Shown here: piece by piece, positions 10,535 to 22,494 of the stretch | How the letters are laid out: each line of letters starts with the position of its first letter | How positions within the stretch are numbered: the first letter of the stretch is position 1 | Origin: Polynucleobacter sp. KF022 | GTDB lineage: Bacteria; Pseudomonadota; Gammaproteobacteria; Burkholderiales; Burkholderiaceae | Assembly: GCF_027924105.1 (NCBI RefSeq) | Contig: NZ_AP026972.1 | Location: 558,001-622,000 of the forward strand | Reading direction: 5' to 3' | DNA length: 64,000 nucleotides | Notes under the pieces: model-generated | Database searches by the model: none | Seen by the model: the letters and a program-made list of their open reading frames with translations, nothing else | Told to the model about the DNA's origin: nothing | Made by a program: the position numbers and the translations under genes

Positions 10535-12940
10535 ATGTCCAACCAACAGCAACAAAATAGCAGTATGGCTGATGCCTATGTTTTGCCATTTGAGCAACTT
10601 CGCATGACGGATGTTGAATCCGTTGGCGGTAAGAATGCTTCACTGGGTGAGATGATTTCTCAGTTAGCCTCTACTGGGGTTCGTGTTCCAACAGGTTTTG
10701 CTACCACTGCATTGGCATTTCGTGATTTTCTAAAACACAATAACCTGACTGAACGTATTCAACAGCGTTTAGAAGGTTTGAATATTGATGATGTGCGTGC
10801 ATTGGCACAAGCTGGTGCAGAAATCCGTAACTGGATCGAAACAGCACCATTTCAGCCTAAACTTGATGAAGAAATTCGCAAAGCATTTGCGGTATTGGAT
10901 GATTCCGGCAAAGGTTCATTTGCAGTGCGTTCGTCAGCAACCGCTGAAGATTTGCCGGATGCTTCTTTTGCAGGTCAACAAGAGACTTTCTTGAACGTTG
11001 AAGGTATTGATGACGTTCTCAAGAAGATTCGTGAAGTATTTGCCTCACTTTATAACGATCGTGCGATCTCCTATCGTGTACACAAGGGCTTTGCCCACGC
11101 TGAAGTAGCCTTATCCGCAGGTATTCAGCGCATGGTGCGCTCTGATCTAGGTGCTGCAGGTGTGATGTTCACATTGGATACTGAGTCCGGATTTGAAGAT
11201 GTTGTTTTTATTACTTCAAGCTATGGCTTGGGCGAGACTGTGGTGCAGGGCGCAGTAAATCCTGATGAGTTCTACGTATTCAAAACCACTTTAGCCAAAG
11301 ACAAGAAAGCAATCATTCGTCGCTCTTTAGGCTCTAAATTGATTCAGATGCAATTTGCACCTAAGGGTTCAGCAGAAAAAGTACAGACAGTAGATGTCGC
11401 TCCAGAAAAGCGTAACCGCTTCTCATTAGAGGATGCTGATATTACTGAGTTGGCAAAATACGCCATGATCATTGAGAAGCACTATGGCCGTCCAATGGAC
11501 ATCGAGTGGGGTAAAGATGGTCAAGATGGCCGCATCTACATTCTCCAGGCTCGCCCTGAGACAGTGAAGAGTCAGGCTGCTGGCCAAGTCGAGATGCGCT
11601 ATAAGTTAAAAGGTAGCTCAAAGGTATTAGCCAAGGGTCGTGCAATCGGTCAAAAGATTGGTGCTGGTCCTGTCCGCATCATTCGTGACCCAAGCGAGAT
11701 GGATCGTGTTCAGCCTGGTGACGTATTAGTTGCAGACATGACTGATCCAAACTGGGAACCAGTAATGAAGCGTGCTTCAGCGATTGTGACTAACCGTGGT
11801 GGTCGTACCTGTCACGCTGCGATTATTGCTCGTGAATTGGGCGTACCTGCGGTAGTTGGTTGTGGCGATGCGACTGAGCATTTACAAGACGGCATGATGG
11901 TGACTGTTTCTTGTGCTGAAGGTGATGAAGGCCACATCTACGATGGTCTGATTGAAACTGAAGTTACTGAAGTGTCACGTGGCGTATTGCCGGAAATTCC
12001 AGTGAAGATCACCATGAACATTGGTAATCCTCAATTGGCATTTGATTTCTGCCAAATTCCGAATGCTGGTGTTGGTCTTGCGCGTCTAGAGTTCATTATC
12101 AATAACTACATTGGTGTTCATCCACGCGCAGTATTGGAGTACCCAAATATTGATCCAGATCTCAAGCGTGCGGTTGAGAGTGTGGCCCGCGGTTACGCTA
12201 GCCCACGTCAGTTCTACGAAGATAAGCTGGTTGAGGGTGTGGCAACCATTGCTGCTGCTTTCTATCCAAAGCCAGTAATCGTTCGTTTGTCAGACTTCAA
12301 ATCTAACGAGTACAAGAAGTTGATTGGAGGATCGCGTTACGAGCCGGATGAAGAAAATCCAATGTTAGGCTTCCGCGGTGCATCACGTTATGTATCAGAA
12401 GATTTTGGCGAGGCTTTTGCTCTCGAGTGCGCGGCAATGAAGCGTGTTCGTGAAGATATGGGTCTAGATAACGTTGAGATCATGGTTCCGTTTGTGCGCA
12501 CTATTAATCAGGCTAAGCGCGTGATCGATATGATGGAGAAGTTCGGCCTCAAGCGTGGTGTTAATGGTTTGCGCCTCATCATGATGTGCGAGATTCCTTC
12601 CAATGCAATTTTGGCGGATCAGTTCCTTGAGTATTTTGATGGCTTCTCTATCGGCTCAAATGATATGACTCAATTAACTCTGGGTCTAGATCGTGACTCT
12701 GGTATGGAGTTGCTCGCAATCGACTTTGATGAGCGTGATCCAGCGGTGGAGTTCATGATTGCCCGCTCCATTGATGCTTGCCGTAAACAAAACAAGTATG
12801 TTGGCATTTGCGGTCAGGGTCCTTCAGATCACCCAGACTTTGCCCGTTGGTTGGTTGAGAAGGGCATTACTTCCATCTCATTAAATCCAGATAGCGTAGT
12901 GGCTACTTGGGAGATGTTGGGTAAGAGCTTAAAAGCCTAA
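10535..12940 (+). CDS. ppsA: Phosphoenolpyruvate synthase
   Basis: Converts pyruvate, ATP and water to PEP, AMP and phosphate for gluconeogenesis from pyruvate or lactate. The 801-residue protein has the N-terminal ATP-grasp-like domain ([33 protein letters not shown]), the swivelling phosphohistidine domain with catalytic His near 427 in GGRTCHAA, and the C-terminal PEP/pyruvate-binding barrel ([21 protein letters not shown]). An AGAGAG ribosome site precedes ATG. The neighbouring ppsR controls its activity. A strong terminator follows. Confidence 0.97.
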   Translation: MSNQQQQNSSMADAYVLPFEQLRMTDVESVGGKNASLGEMISQLASTGVRVPTGFATTALAFRDFLKHNNLTERIQQRLEGLNIDDVRALAQAGAEIRNWIETAPFQPKLDEEIRKAFAVLDDSGKGSFAVRSSATAEDLPDASFAGQQETFLNVEGIDDVLKKIREVFASLYNDRAISYRVHKGFAHAEVALSAGIQRMVRSDLGAAGVMFTLDTESGFEDVVFITSSYGLGETVVQGAVNPDEFYVFKTTLAKDKKAIIRRSLGSKLIQMQFAPKGSAEKVQTVDVAPEKRNRFSLEDADITELAKYAMIIEKHYGRPMDIEWGKDGQDGRIYILQARPETVKSQAAGQVEMRYKLKGSSKVLAKGRAIGQKIGAGPVRIIRDPSEMDRVQPGDVLVADMTDPNWEPVMKRASAIVTNRGGRTCHAAIIARELGVPAVVGCGDATEHLQDGMMVTVSCAEGDEGHIYDGLIETEVTEVSRGVLPEIPVKITMNIGNPQLAFDFCQIPNAGVGLARLEFIINNYIGVHPRAVLEYPNIDPDLKRAVESVARGYASPRQFYEDKLVEGVATIAAAFYPKPVIVRLSDFKSNEYKKLIGGSRYEPDEENPMLGFRGASRYVSEDFGEAFALECAAMKRVREDMGLDNVEIMVPFVRTINQAKRVIDMMEKFGLKRGVNGLRLIMMCEIPSNAILADQFLEYFDGFSIGSNDMTQLTLGLDRDSGMELLAIDFDERDPAVEFMIARSIDACRKQNKYVGICGQGPSDHPDFARWLVEKGITSISLNPDSVVATWEMLGKSLKA

Positions 12941-12960
12941 TTGGCGAAGTCGTAAAAAGC

Positions 12961-12989
12961 AAAAGGCCTAGATTTTTCTAGGCCTTTTT
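12961..12989. terminator. Bidirectional intrinsic terminator after ppsA and Anbu
   Basis: A perfect 12-bp stem (AAAAGGCCTAGA pairing with TCTAGGCCTTTT) with a TTTT loop is followed by a T run on the plus strand and preceded by an A run, so it can end both ppsA transcription and the convergent Anbu operon. Confidence 0.9.
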
Positions 12990-13020
12990 GTTTGGTGAAG
13001 TGGAAGAGCTCTTTAGCTAA

Positions 13021-13893
13021 TTATTTTGCTTTTGCCTTGATGCTGGTTTTCTTTACTGGCTTTTTGGCAGTTGGGGTTACTACCTTTGCTTTTGATTTTG
13101 CAGGCTGGCGATTAATGGGAACTGCACCCATCTTTTTAGCCGGCGCTGAAATGGCGCTCGACTTATTGGCGCCACTCCAGCTAGGTTCTGAAATCGAGTT
13201 AAACGCAGCGCGTAGCTTTTCACCCCAAAGCTGATGAATCATCTGGAAGTAGGGGTTAGATTCATCCATGGTGACGAGCTTATTGGCTTTAAGGGAATTC
13301 TTCTCATATACAAGTAAGTCGAGCGGCAGACCTACGGAAATATTACTGTTTAGAGTGGAGTCCATGGAGATCAAGGCACACTTGGTTGCAAGATTCAATG
13401 AGGTATTGAAGTTCAGCACTCTATCCAAAATTGGTTTGCCATACTTGGATTCACCAATCTGGAAGTAACAAGTCTCTGGAGTGGCTTCAATAAAGTTGCC
13501 AGCAGAATAGATATTAAATAGGCGGGGTCTTTCACCCTTTACTTGGCCACCAAAAATTAGATTGCAATTGAAATCGATCCCAGCCTTTTCAAGCGCCTTG
13601 TGATCGCGTTCATAAACTTGCTTGACGGCGTCGCCAATAACGACAGCGGCATCATGCGTATTCTCAGCGGTCCAAAGATTCTTGCCATTGAGTAGTTGGC
13701 CTTGTAAGAGGATTTCTTTAACGGCTTGAGTGATGGCAAGATTGCCCGCACTCATGAGGGTGAAGAAACGATCCTTTTCTTGGAACAGGGTCATTTTTCT
13801 GAAGGTGCCGATTTGGTCTACACCTGCATTTGTTCGGGTGTCCGATAAAAATACAAGACCATCTTTAAGACAAAGCCCAACACAGTACGTCAT
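13021..13893 (-). CDS. Anbu proteasome-like hydrolase with basic C-terminal tail
   Basis: Ntn-hydrolase of the COG3484 (Anbu, ancestral beta-subunit) family, a relative of proteasome beta subunits and HslV. After Met removal Thr2 becomes the N-terminal nucleophile; the supporting Asp18 (SDTRTNAGVD) and Lys33 are present. The core ends near residue 235; a further 50 or so residues form a low-complexity tail rich in Lys, Ala and Pro (AKAK at the end). The gene is intact, unlike the three upstream genes of the same cluster. Known families place Anbu next to transglutaminase-like, alpha-E and circularly permuted ATP-grasp proteins, which is exactly the set here. The physiological substrate is not known to me. 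Confidence 0.9.
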   Translation of the reverse strand: MTYCVGLCLKDGLVFLSDTRTNAGVDQIGTFRKMTLFQEKDRFFTLMSAGNLAITQAVKEILLQGQLLNGKNLWTAENTHDAAVVIGDAVKQVYERDHKALEKAGIDFNCNLIFGGQVKGERPRLFNIYSAGNFIEATPETCYFQIGESKYGKPILDRVLNFNTSLNLATKCALISMDSTLNSNISVGLPLDLLVYEKNSLKANKLVTMDESNPYFQMIHQLWGEKLRAAFNSISEPSWSGANKSSAISAPAKKMGAVPINRQPAKSKAKVVTPTAKKPVKKTSIKAKAK

Positions 13894-13945
13894 TCTCTAA
13901 CCCTCTTCATTATTTCTTGAGATTATCTCTTAAAAATCAGATGGG

Positions 13946-14741
13946 CTAGCCGAGCTGTTGAATAGAGATATTGGCGCTTAGTTCTTCGCCTCCGCCTCCG
14001 GTGCGCACCCCTTTTACAGGGGCTGCAGAGTAGTAGTCACGACCCACTGCTAACCTGATGTGACGTGAATCGATGAGGCAGGCATGAGTAATGTCAACGC
14101 TAGTCCAGATGCCCTTGTCAATATCGCTGCAGAAATCAATCCAAGCATGACTTGCTAGATTTGGAGACTCTTCCGCAAAGAAATACCCGCTGACATAACG
14201 TGCTGGAATTTGTGAGGCACGACAAAGGCTAAGCATAATATGGGCATGATCTTGGCAAACACCGGATTTCATAGCAAAAGCTTGCGCGGCAGTTGTAGCG
14301 AAATTTGTTTGGCCTGGGGAGTACACAATTAAACCTGAACAGCCTCAGCGAGTTTTAATACTTGATCAACTGAATTTTTCTTTGGAAGACTGTAAGAGAA
14401 ATATTCCAACATGGCTTCTGTAGGCTCTGTGAGATTGGTCTGCTGCAGAAGATAATATGGGAAACAGATTTAGGATCATCTATAAATTCAAAAGCATCTT
14501 CCGTGTGGACTTCACCCTCAGCCTCAAGCATCATCGAGGTATAGGGGGTCTCTTGCACAAAGACGCTGCATACGTTGCCAAAGGTATCGATTGAGTTGGA
14601 TGCCTTAATGGGAGTGCTAATCTTCCACTTATCAATTTGTTGACCTGCGACGGCTGGCGGAGTGAGGCGCAACTCTTGAATAGAGTAGCGTACCGGAGTT
14701 TCATAACGGTATTCAGTGCGGTGACGAATCTTTAAGTGCAT
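13946..14741 (-). CDS. Transglutaminase-like cysteine protease of the Anbu cluster, frameshifted twice
   Basis: COG1305-type protein: N-terminal bacterial transglutaminase-like domain (LKIRHRTEYRYETPVRYSIQ) and a C-terminal papain-like core with catalytic Cys (SGVCQDHAH), His (ASHAW) and Asp (VDITHA). As written the frame breaks at about 14460, where the next frame continues PYYLLQQTNLTEPTEAMLEY, and again at about 14338, where it continues GLIVYSPGQTNFATTA. Each break needs one added base at a short homopolymer. With both repaired the protein is about 265 residues, somewhat shorter than many relatives but with all catalytic residues. Either sequence error or a very recent pseudogene; I favour error because six neighbouring genes show the same pattern. 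Confidence 0.82.
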
Positions 14742-14759
14742 ATATTCTTTGGTGAAGTC

Positions 14760-15734
14760 TTAAGCAACCGCTAGTGGGATGAGGTACGCATTACTAAATT
14801 CATCAGCAATATGATTAATGCGCTCTAGAAATTCTTCAATAAATTCTTCTAAGCCCTGCTCAAACACCTCATCGATATCAGAGTAATCCATGCTGGCTTT
14901 GAGTTTGCCAAGTAAGCGTTCAATTTCTTTGGATGCTGATTCTTTACCTCGGAAATAAGGGGAATGAGTTCATTTACGCAGCATACTAAGGAACGCGGCA
15001 TTTGTTTATTAAAGATCAGTAGCTCAGCAACTTGTTTTGGGTTACTTGATCGGAATAAATTTGACGGTAAATCTCAAATGCGGAAACTGAGCGAAGTAAT
15101 GCAGCCCAGTGGTAAAAATCAAAGAATTCCCCATCGGTACCTTCATCTGAGGATTTATTGGCACCAAGTACCTTTATCGTTGCTTGATCTTCATATTTCG
15201 TTTCTAAGATACGGGCAGTATTGTCGGCACGCTCAAGCAATGTTCCAACGCTAATAAAGTAGAAAGCCTCGTTCTTCAGCATCGTGCCATAGAGAACGCC
15301 TCTAGAAAGGTGGCAGCGGTGCTTGACCCATTCCAACAGGCGACTAGGATCAGCTTGATGCCTTGCTTCCAGAATGCGCTGTAACTCAAGCCAAGTCGTA
15401 TTCTGGGTTTCCCACACCTCCGAAGTGATCTTGCCGCGAATCACGCGTGCGTTTTCACGGGCGGCATATAAGCAGGAAACAATGCTCGAAGGATTGCTGG
15501 TTTCATAAATCATGAAATCCAACACATTTTCACGATTAATCACATCATATTTACTGAGGAATGCCTCCTCCAACTTAGATATCGTGAGTAGCTTTTTCCA
15601 GCTTTGTTCCAAAAACTCAGCAGGTTGTGGCAGCAGGGATGTTTGATGATTAACATCAAGCATGCGGGCGGTATTTCTGCGCGCTCGGTATAGCGAGCCA
15701 TCCAATAAAGACAATCAGCGGTACGGCTAAGCAT
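14760..15734 (-). CDS. Alpha-E domain protein of the Anbu cluster, frameshifted three times
   Basis: COG2307 (alpha-E) all-helical protein, a regular partner of circularly permuted ATP-grasp and transglutaminase proteins, probably in a peptide-bond-forming or -modifying system. The N-terminus MLSRTADCLYWMARYTERAE runs straight into NTARMLDVNHQ if one base is restored in the A run at 15674-15676, recreating the family motif ERAENTARML. Two further single-base losses, near 15032 and in the G run at 14959-14962, are needed to reach VAELLIFNKQMPRS and then GKESASKEIERLLGK and the TAA stop. The repaired length of about 325 residues suits the family. Confidence 0.82.
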
Positions 15735-15747
15735 GTTTACTCTTTCC

Positions 15748-17156
15748 TTATTTCTCTAACACCCAGGTGTCTTTAGTTCCACCACCCTGGGAGGAGTTCA
15801 CTACTAAAGAACCTTCTTAAGCGCAACCCTAGTCAATCCACCTGGCACCATCTTGATGGTTTTGCCTGAAAGTACAAAGGGTCTTAAATCGATATGCCTT
15901 GGTGCAACGCCTGACTCCACAAAAGTAGGGCAGGTAGAGAGCGCTAGGTCGGTTGAGCAATATATTTGTCTGGGTTTGCAATCAGATGCGTTCTAAATTC
16001 TTCAATCTCTGCTTTGGTAGATGCTGGGCCCACCAACATGCCATAGCCACCAGCACCATGAGTGAGTTTGACAACTAGCTTATCTAAATTCGCTAAGGTG
16101 TATGCCAGATCATCCGTTTTGCGACACTGGAAAGTAGGAACGTTATTGAGGATAGGTTTTTCGCCAAGATAAAACTCAATCATCTCGGGTACGTATGGAT
16201 ATATTGATTTGTCATCGGCAATGCCGGTGCCAATCGCATTGGCTAAAGTAACGTTACCAGCACGATGGGCAGATAAGAGTCCTGCAACACCCAAGGTTGA
16301 ATCGGAGCGGAATGCCAGGGGATCTAAGAAGTCATCATCAACGCGACGGTAGATTACATCCACTCGCTCGGGGCCCTGAGTGGTACGCATGAAGACTTGT
16401 TCATTTTTAACAAACAGATCTTTACCTTCAACCAGCTCCACACCCATCTGTTGCGCAAGGTAACTGTGCTCAAAATAGGCGGAGTTATACATGCCAGGCG
16501 TTAGCACTACCACATTTGGTTTTTTAACGTCATCTGGTTTAACGGACTTAAGGCATTCGAGCAAAAGATCGGGGTAGTGCTCTACAGGGGCAATGCGATA
16601 TTTTTGGAAGAGGTCTGGAAAGAGGCGCATCATCATCTTGCGGTCTTCAACCATATAAGACACACCAGAGGGAACACGTAAGTTATCTTCTAATACGTAG
16701 AACTCGCCTTCACCAGCGCGTACGATATCGATCCCAGCAATTTGCGCATAGATGTCACGTGGCACACTGACGTTGCGCATCTCAGGACGATATTGTGCGT
16801 TGTTATAAATTTGCTCGGCTGGAACAATTCTGCTTTGATAATTTCTTCATCGTGATATACGTCATAGATAAAGCGGTTTAGTGCTTTAACGCGTTGGCGT
16901 AAACCAGCCTCAAGCTGCTCCCATTCTTTAGCGGTAAAGATGCGAGGTACTTGATCAAAAGGAATAGTTCTCTCCGCGCCGAGATCATCTCCATAAACAG
17001 CAAAGGTAATTCCGACTCGCCTAAAGATCAGGTCAGCTTCAGCTCGTTTGAGACCCATCAGGGTGTCACTTTGCTGTTTTAGCCAATTATGAAAAATTTG
17101 GTAGTGGGGACGCGCTTTGCTGCGGCGTCGAGCATTTCGTCAAAAGGCAATTTCAT
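15748..17156 (-). CDS. Circularly permuted ATP-grasp protein of the Anbu cluster, frameshifted four times
   Basis: COG2308-type circularly permuted ATP-grasp enzyme, expected to join a carboxylate to an amine via an acyl phosphate. Recognisable pieces are the N-terminus MKLPFDEMLDAA, MGLKRAEADLIFRRVGITFAVYG, GEFYVLEDNLRVPSGVSYM, the glycine-rich KLTHGAGGYGMLVGP, RHIDLRPFVLSGK and the end NSSQGGGTKDTWVLEK. They lie in different frames; single-base losses near 17107, 16831, 15947 and 15816 separate them. The repaired length of about 470 residues is normal. It is first in the minus-strand cluster, and two dyad operators lie just upstream. Same error-versus-decay question as its neighbours. Confidence 0.82.
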
Positions 17157-17209
17157 AGTTATAAAACTAATGCCTTTAAAAGGTCTGAATTGAGGGATTT
17201 GAAGCGGCT

Positions 17210-17237
17210 TGGTGCTGTATTGCACCATAAAAGTGCA
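17210..17237. promoter_or_regulatory. Paired dyads, NtrC-type site, upstream of the Anbu cluster
   Basis: Two overlapping inverted repeats lie 54-81 bases upstream of the ATP-grasp start. One is TGGTGC-N6-GCACCA (17210-17227). The other is TGCACCATAAAAGTGCA (17221-17237), which fits the NtrC consensus TGCACY-N5-RGTGCA. I found no convincing -24/-12 sigma-54 promoter between them and the gene, so NtrC control is an inference from the operator alone. Confidence 0.5.
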
Positions 17238-17288
17238 TAAATGCTCAGATATTGGCTCTCAAGCCAGTCTAACCCAGTTTTTGGGAGG

Positions 17289-17743
17289 TTAAGCGTTTAA
17301 ATCGCCTCTGGCGATTCGGCCTTTTTGCACTTCCCACTCACGTTCTTTGGTGGCAGCCCGTTTATCGTGCTGTTTTTTTCCTCTGGCCAGGCCAATTTCG
17401 CACTTCACATTTCCTTTGGAGAAATGCAGGTTGAGTGGCACTAGCGTGTAGCCTTTTTGCTCAACCTTGCCAATGAGTTTGCGGATTTCAATAGCGTTGA
17501 GAAGCAGCTTTCTAGTGCGGGTATTGTCCGGAACGATATGGGTAGAGGCTGAAAGGAGAGGGGGTGATATGGCAGCCGATCAGGAATAGCTCCGCCTTAC
17601 GTATAACAACATACGCTTCCTTGATGTGCACGCGCCCAGCGCGGATAGCTTTTACTTCCCAGCCTTCCAGCACAAGACCTGCCTCAAAGCGCTCCTCTAT
17701 AAAATAATCAAAGAAGGCTTTTTTTGTTATCGACGATACTCAT
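17289..17743 (-). CDS. smpB: SsrA-binding protein SmpB, frameshifted twice
   Basis: Binds tmRNA and brings it to stalled ribosomes for trans-translation. The family blocks are present but split: MSIVDNKK then [39 protein letters not shown], then [26 protein letters not shown] and the basic tail [20 protein letters not shown]. The first break is one extra A in the seven-base run at 17719-17725; the second is one extra base in the five-G run at 17560-17564. Removing both gives about 150 residues, the usual length. ratA is divergent, 26 bases away. The indels look like homopolymer errors. Confidence 0.88.
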
Positions 17744-17768
17744 ATTTATTTAGCTCTCAAGAACGATT

Positions 17769-18199
17769 ATGGCAGACGTCTACAAGACCGTTTTAATTGG
17801 TCAATCAGCCGACCGCATGTACGGCTTAGTGACCGATGTTGCCCGCTATCCTGAGTTTCTGCCATGGTGTGGCGGTGTGGAAATTTTTGAGCAAACTGAG
17901 ACAGTGCTTGATGCCAAAATCAATATTCATTTCAAGGGCATTACTCAGTACTTTCATACCCGCAACGTTAACCACCGCCCAGAAACGATTGATATGGTCT
18001 TTGTAGATGGGCCGTTTAAGCATTTTTCTGGCAATGGAACTTTATTCCTCTGCGCGAAGATGCCTGTAAGGTCGAGTTCAAGCTCCATTGGGAGTTTAAG
18101 AGCGTCATTCTCGATAAGATTATTGGGCCCGTCTTTGGCCACATCGCCGGCACCTTTGTGGATTGTTTTGTAAAGCGTGCAGAGGAGCTGTATGGCTGA
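17769..18199 (+). CDS. ratA: RatA-family START-domain protein, one frameshift
   Basis: Coenzyme Q-binding/START-like protein related to E. coli RatA (YfjG), reported both as a ribosome-subunit association inhibitor and as a COQ10-type ubiquinone factor. MADVYKTVLIGQSADRMYGLV, ARYPEFLPWC and GPFKHFSGN are in the first frame; one base is missing near 18032, after which WNFIPLRE, KVEFKLHWEFKS and the end CFVKRAEELYG follow in the next frame. The repaired length of about 143 is normal. It overlaps rnfH by eight bases, the conserved ratA-ratB(rnfH) order. Confidence 0.87.
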
Positions 18200-18542
18200 G
18201 CGCATACTGGATCTGCTACTTTGTGATGCAAGACAGGGGGAGCCACAGTTAACGCCGACCAAGCTCATTTTGGAGGCTGGAGAGGTGGCTACGATTGGCT
18301 GGGCTCTGGTCAAGACTGGAATCGCCTTAGGTCCTGATGACCCTGCTATAGCCAGAAAAGGCTGCTTTGGGGTCTTTGGCAAGCGCAAGGACTGGGATAG
18401 CCCGCTTTATGCCGGTGATCGCTTGGAGCTATATTCCCCGCTAATCATAGACCCTAAGACCGTTCGGCGTAAAAAGGCCAACCAGAACCAAGATGCCAAA
18501 TTCCAGGCTGCCGCAGCTAAAAGAAAGGCTAGGAGGCTATAA
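18192..18542 (+). CDS. rnfH: RnfH/RatB ubiquitin-like-fold family protein
   Basis: UPF0125 (RnfH) family, small beta-grasp protein encoded beside ratA in most proteobacteria; its molecular role is not settled. The 116-residue protein from the ATG at 18192 shows GWALVKTGIALG, CFGVFGKRK and the highly conserved GDRLELYSPLIIDPKTVRRKKA ending split across residues about 77-98. The start lies inside the ratA reading frame, giving coupling. It is intact although flanked on both sides by frameshifted genes. The tail is Lys/Ala-rich. Confidence 0.86.
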   Translation: MAERILDLLLCDARQGEPQLTPTKLILEAGEVATIGWALVKTGIALGPDDPAIARKGCFGVFGKRKDWDSPLYAGDRLELYSPLIIDPKTVRRKKANQNQDAKFQAAAAKRKARRL

Positions 18543-18543
18543 T
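18538..18543 (+). promoter_or_regulatory. Candidate -10 element for guaB
   Basis: A perfect TATAAT lies across the rnfH stop, 25 bases before the guaB ATG. The matching -35 is weak, so this is only a candidate start site. Confidence 0.35.
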
Positions 18544-18559
18544 CGGTTTTTGCGACTAG

Positions 18560-20029
<1,470 letters not shown>

Positions 20030-20055
20030 GACTTAAATAAGATTATGCTTCATTC

Positions 20056-21663
20056 GTGCACGACAAAATACTGATTCTCGACTTTGGTTCACAAGTAACT
20101 CAACTCATTGCAAGACGCGTACGCGATGGACGTGTGTACTCCGAGATTCACCCCTACGATTGCGATCCAGAATTCATTCGCAAGTTCATTCAAGAGCAGG
20201 GCGGTAAAGGCATCATTCTTTCTGGTGGACCAAGCTCAGTAACTGAAGAGGGTAGTCCTCGTGCACCCCAAATCGTTTTTGGACTGGGTGTTCCTGTTCT
20301 AGGTATTTGCTACGGCATGCAAACGATGGCTACTCAATTGGGTGGTGCGGTTGCGTCTGCCGAGTCTTTGGGTAAGGCGCGTGAGTTCGGTTATTCAGAA
20401 GTGCGCGCCCATGGCCATACCAATTTACTCAAAGGCATTCAGGATTTCTCGACTAGTGAAGGTCATGGCATTCTGAAAGTGTGGATGAGTCATGGCGACT
20501 CCGTTACTACATTGCCGCCATCATTTAAGTTGATGGCCTCGACCGAGTCTTGCCCTATAGCAGGTATGGCTGATGAAGAGCGTCGTTTTTATGCATTCCA
20601 GTTTCATCCTGAAGTGACCCACACCATTCAAGGCACGGCAATCATTGAGCGTTTTGTGCATGAGATTTGTCAGTGCAAGCCTGACTGGGTGATGGGCGAT
20701 TACATCGCGGAAGCTGTAGACAATATTCGCAAGCAAGTTGGGGATGAGGAAGTCATTCTTGGTTTATCTGGTGGCGTTGACTCTAGCGTTGCTGCAGCGT
20801 TGATTCATCGCGCCATTGGCGATCAACTGACTTGTGTGTTTGTAGACCATGGCTTGCTTCGTCTAAATGAAGGCGACATGGTGATGGAGATGTTTGCACG
20901 CAATTTGGGTGTGAAAGTCATTCGCGTTGATGCCAAAGAAACTTTTATGGGTGAGTTGGCTGGCGTTTCTGATCCAGAAGCTAAGCGCAAGATTATCGGT
21001 AAAGAGTTTGTGGAAATTTTCCAAACTGAATCTGGAAAAATAAAAAACGCCAAATGGCTTGCTCAAGGAACTATTTACCCGGATGTGATTGAGTCTGCTG
21101 GTAAAGGTAAGAAGGGCGCACATACTATTAAGAGTCACCATAATGTTGGTGGCTTACCTGAGGATATGCATCTCAAATTACTTGAGCCATTGCGCGAGCT
21201 CTTTAAAGATGAAGTTCGCGAGCTCGGCGTTGCATTAGGTTTGCCACGTGAGATGGTGTACCGCCATCCGTTCCCTGGTCCTGGTCTTGGCGTGCGCATT
21301 TTGGGTGAAGTAAAGGCTGAGTTTGCGAGCTTGCTTCAACGTGCTGATGCCATCTTCATTGAAGAGTTACGCAATACGATTGATGAAGTCAGTCAAAAAT
21401 CTTGGTATGACCTCACCAGTCAAGCATTTGCTGTTTTCTTACCAGTGAAGTCTGTAGGTGTGATGGGTGACGGCAGAACGTATGAATATGTTGTAGCACT
21501 TAGAGCTGTGCAGACTCAAGACTTTATGACGGCGCATTGGGCTCATTTGCCGCATGAGTTGCTTGGTAAAGTGTCAAACCGCATCATCAATGAAGTGCGT
21601 GGCATCAATCGAGTCGTATACGACATTAGCGGAAAACCGCCAGCAACGATCGAGTGGGAATAA
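20056..21663 (+). CDS. guaA: GMP synthase (glutamine-hydrolysing)
   Basis: Converts XMP to GMP with ATP and glutamine. The N-terminal class I amidotransferase domain starts [19 protein letters not shown], with nucleophile Cys85 in GICYGMQ and His/Glu in QFHPEVTHT; the ATP pyrophosphatase domain has the PP-loop [12 protein letters not shown] near residue 235; the C-terminal dimerisation domain ends [17 protein letters not shown]. The 535-residue protein is complete. A GTG start is used, 26 bases after the guaB stop, so guaBA form one unit. Confidence 0.97.
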   Translation: MHDKILILDFGSQVTQLIARRVRDGRVYSEIHPYDCDPEFIRKFIQEQGGKGIILSGGPSSVTEEGSPRAPQIVFGLGVPVLGICYGMQTMATQLGGAVASAESLGKAREFGYSEVRAHGHTNLLKGIQDFSTSEGHGILKVWMSHGDSVTTLPPSFKLMASTESCPIAGMADEERRFYAFQFHPEVTHTIQGTAIIERFVHEICQCKPDWVMGDYIAEAVDNIRKQVGDEEVILGLSGGVDSSVAAALIHRAIGDQLTCVFVDHGLLRLNEGDMVMEMFARNLGVKVIRVDAKETFMGELAGVSDPEAKRKIIGKEFVEIFQTESGKIKNAKWLAQGTIYPDVIESAGKGKKGAHTIKSHHNVGGLPEDMHLKLLEPLRELFKDEVRELGVALGLPREMVYRHPFPGPGLGVRILGEVKAEFASLLQRADAIFIEELRNTIDEVSQKSWYDLTSQAFAVFLPVKSVGVMGDGRTYEYVVALRAVQTQDFMTAHWAHLPHELLGKVSNRIINEVRGINRVVYDISGKPPATIEWE

Positions 21664-21693
21664 GGGGCGGGCTAAAAAAGCCTACCAATTCCT

Positions 21694-22494
21694 ATGCTTG
21701 AGTTACGAGCAACCTCACTCGCAATCCTAGCAAGCGTCGATTATCAGACTAAAGTCAGTCAGTTATTGCACCTGTTTGATGAATATCAACAGCAGCAGGT
21801 GACTCTCGATATTTCTGGTGTACTTGATTCTCAAGACCTCACACTTCCTGGGCGCCCAGCCAAGCCAGAGTTAGTTCTGCCAAAGTTAGTCCCCAAAAGA
21901 AGAATGGATACGCCCGAAGGTAGGGCAGGTTTGTTGCACTCACTTGCACATATTGAATTTAATGCCATGAATCTTGCTCTGGATGCAATCTGGCGCTTTC
22001 CAAATATGCCTCAGCAGTACTACGAGGACTGGCTTAAGGTTGCTAAAGAAGAGGCGTATCACTTCAGTTTGGTAAATGAACATCTGAAATCACTGGGTTT
22101 TACCTATGGTGATTTTCCGGCTCACAATAGTTTGTGGGAGATGGTTGAAAGAACAACTGATTCAGTTATTGCTAGGATGGCGCTTGTGCCTAGAACCATG
22201 GAAGCAAGAGGACTAGATGCCGTGCCGATGATTCGAGATCGCTTTAAGCAAATTAAAGAGACAAGGGCGGTTGAGATTTTGGAGATTATTCTCAATGATG
22301 AAATCGGCCATGTTCTGATTGGCAATCGTTGGTTTAATTTCTTGTGTACACAGGATCATCTTTCGCCGATTGCTACTTACCGAGAGTTGGCTGAAAAATA
22401 TCGCGCACCTGTTTTAAGGGGGCCATTCAATATAGAAGCTCGTCAGCGAGCTGGATTTACAAGCGAAGAGTTAACTCTTCTGGGGGCATCGTAA
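21694..22494 (+). CDS. DUF455 ferritin-like protein
   Basis: The 266-residue protein matches the DUF455 (PF04305) family in form: an all-helical ferritin-like fold with likely di-metal ligands in HIEFNAMNLALDAIW, EEAYHFSLVNEHL and LNDEIGHVLIGNRW. Members are distantly like the tRNA hydroxylase MiaE; no specific reaction is known to me. It stops directly in front of the next gene's ATG, so it is coupled to a B12-type radical SAM protein, which suggests joint work on one substrate. Intact and with codon use like its neighbours. Confidence 0.78.
   Translation: MLELRATSLAILASVDYQTKVSQLLHLFDEYQQQQVTLDISGVLDSQDLTLPGRPAKPELVLPKLVPKRRMDTPEGRAGLLHSLAHIEFNAMNLALDAIWRFPNMPQQYYEDWLKVAKEEAYHFSLVNEHLKSLGFTYGDFPAHNSLWEMVERTTDSVIARMALVPRTMEARGLDAVPMIRDRFKQIKETRAVEILEIILNDEIGHVLIGNRWFNFLCTQDHLSPIATYRELAEKYRAPVLRGPFNIEARQRAGFTSEELTLLGAS

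Noticed and set aside
17157..17288. Sigma-54 promoter beside the NtrC-type dyads
   Set aside because: I looked for GG-N10-GC on the minus strand; the near matches have a nine-base gap, so I do not claim one.
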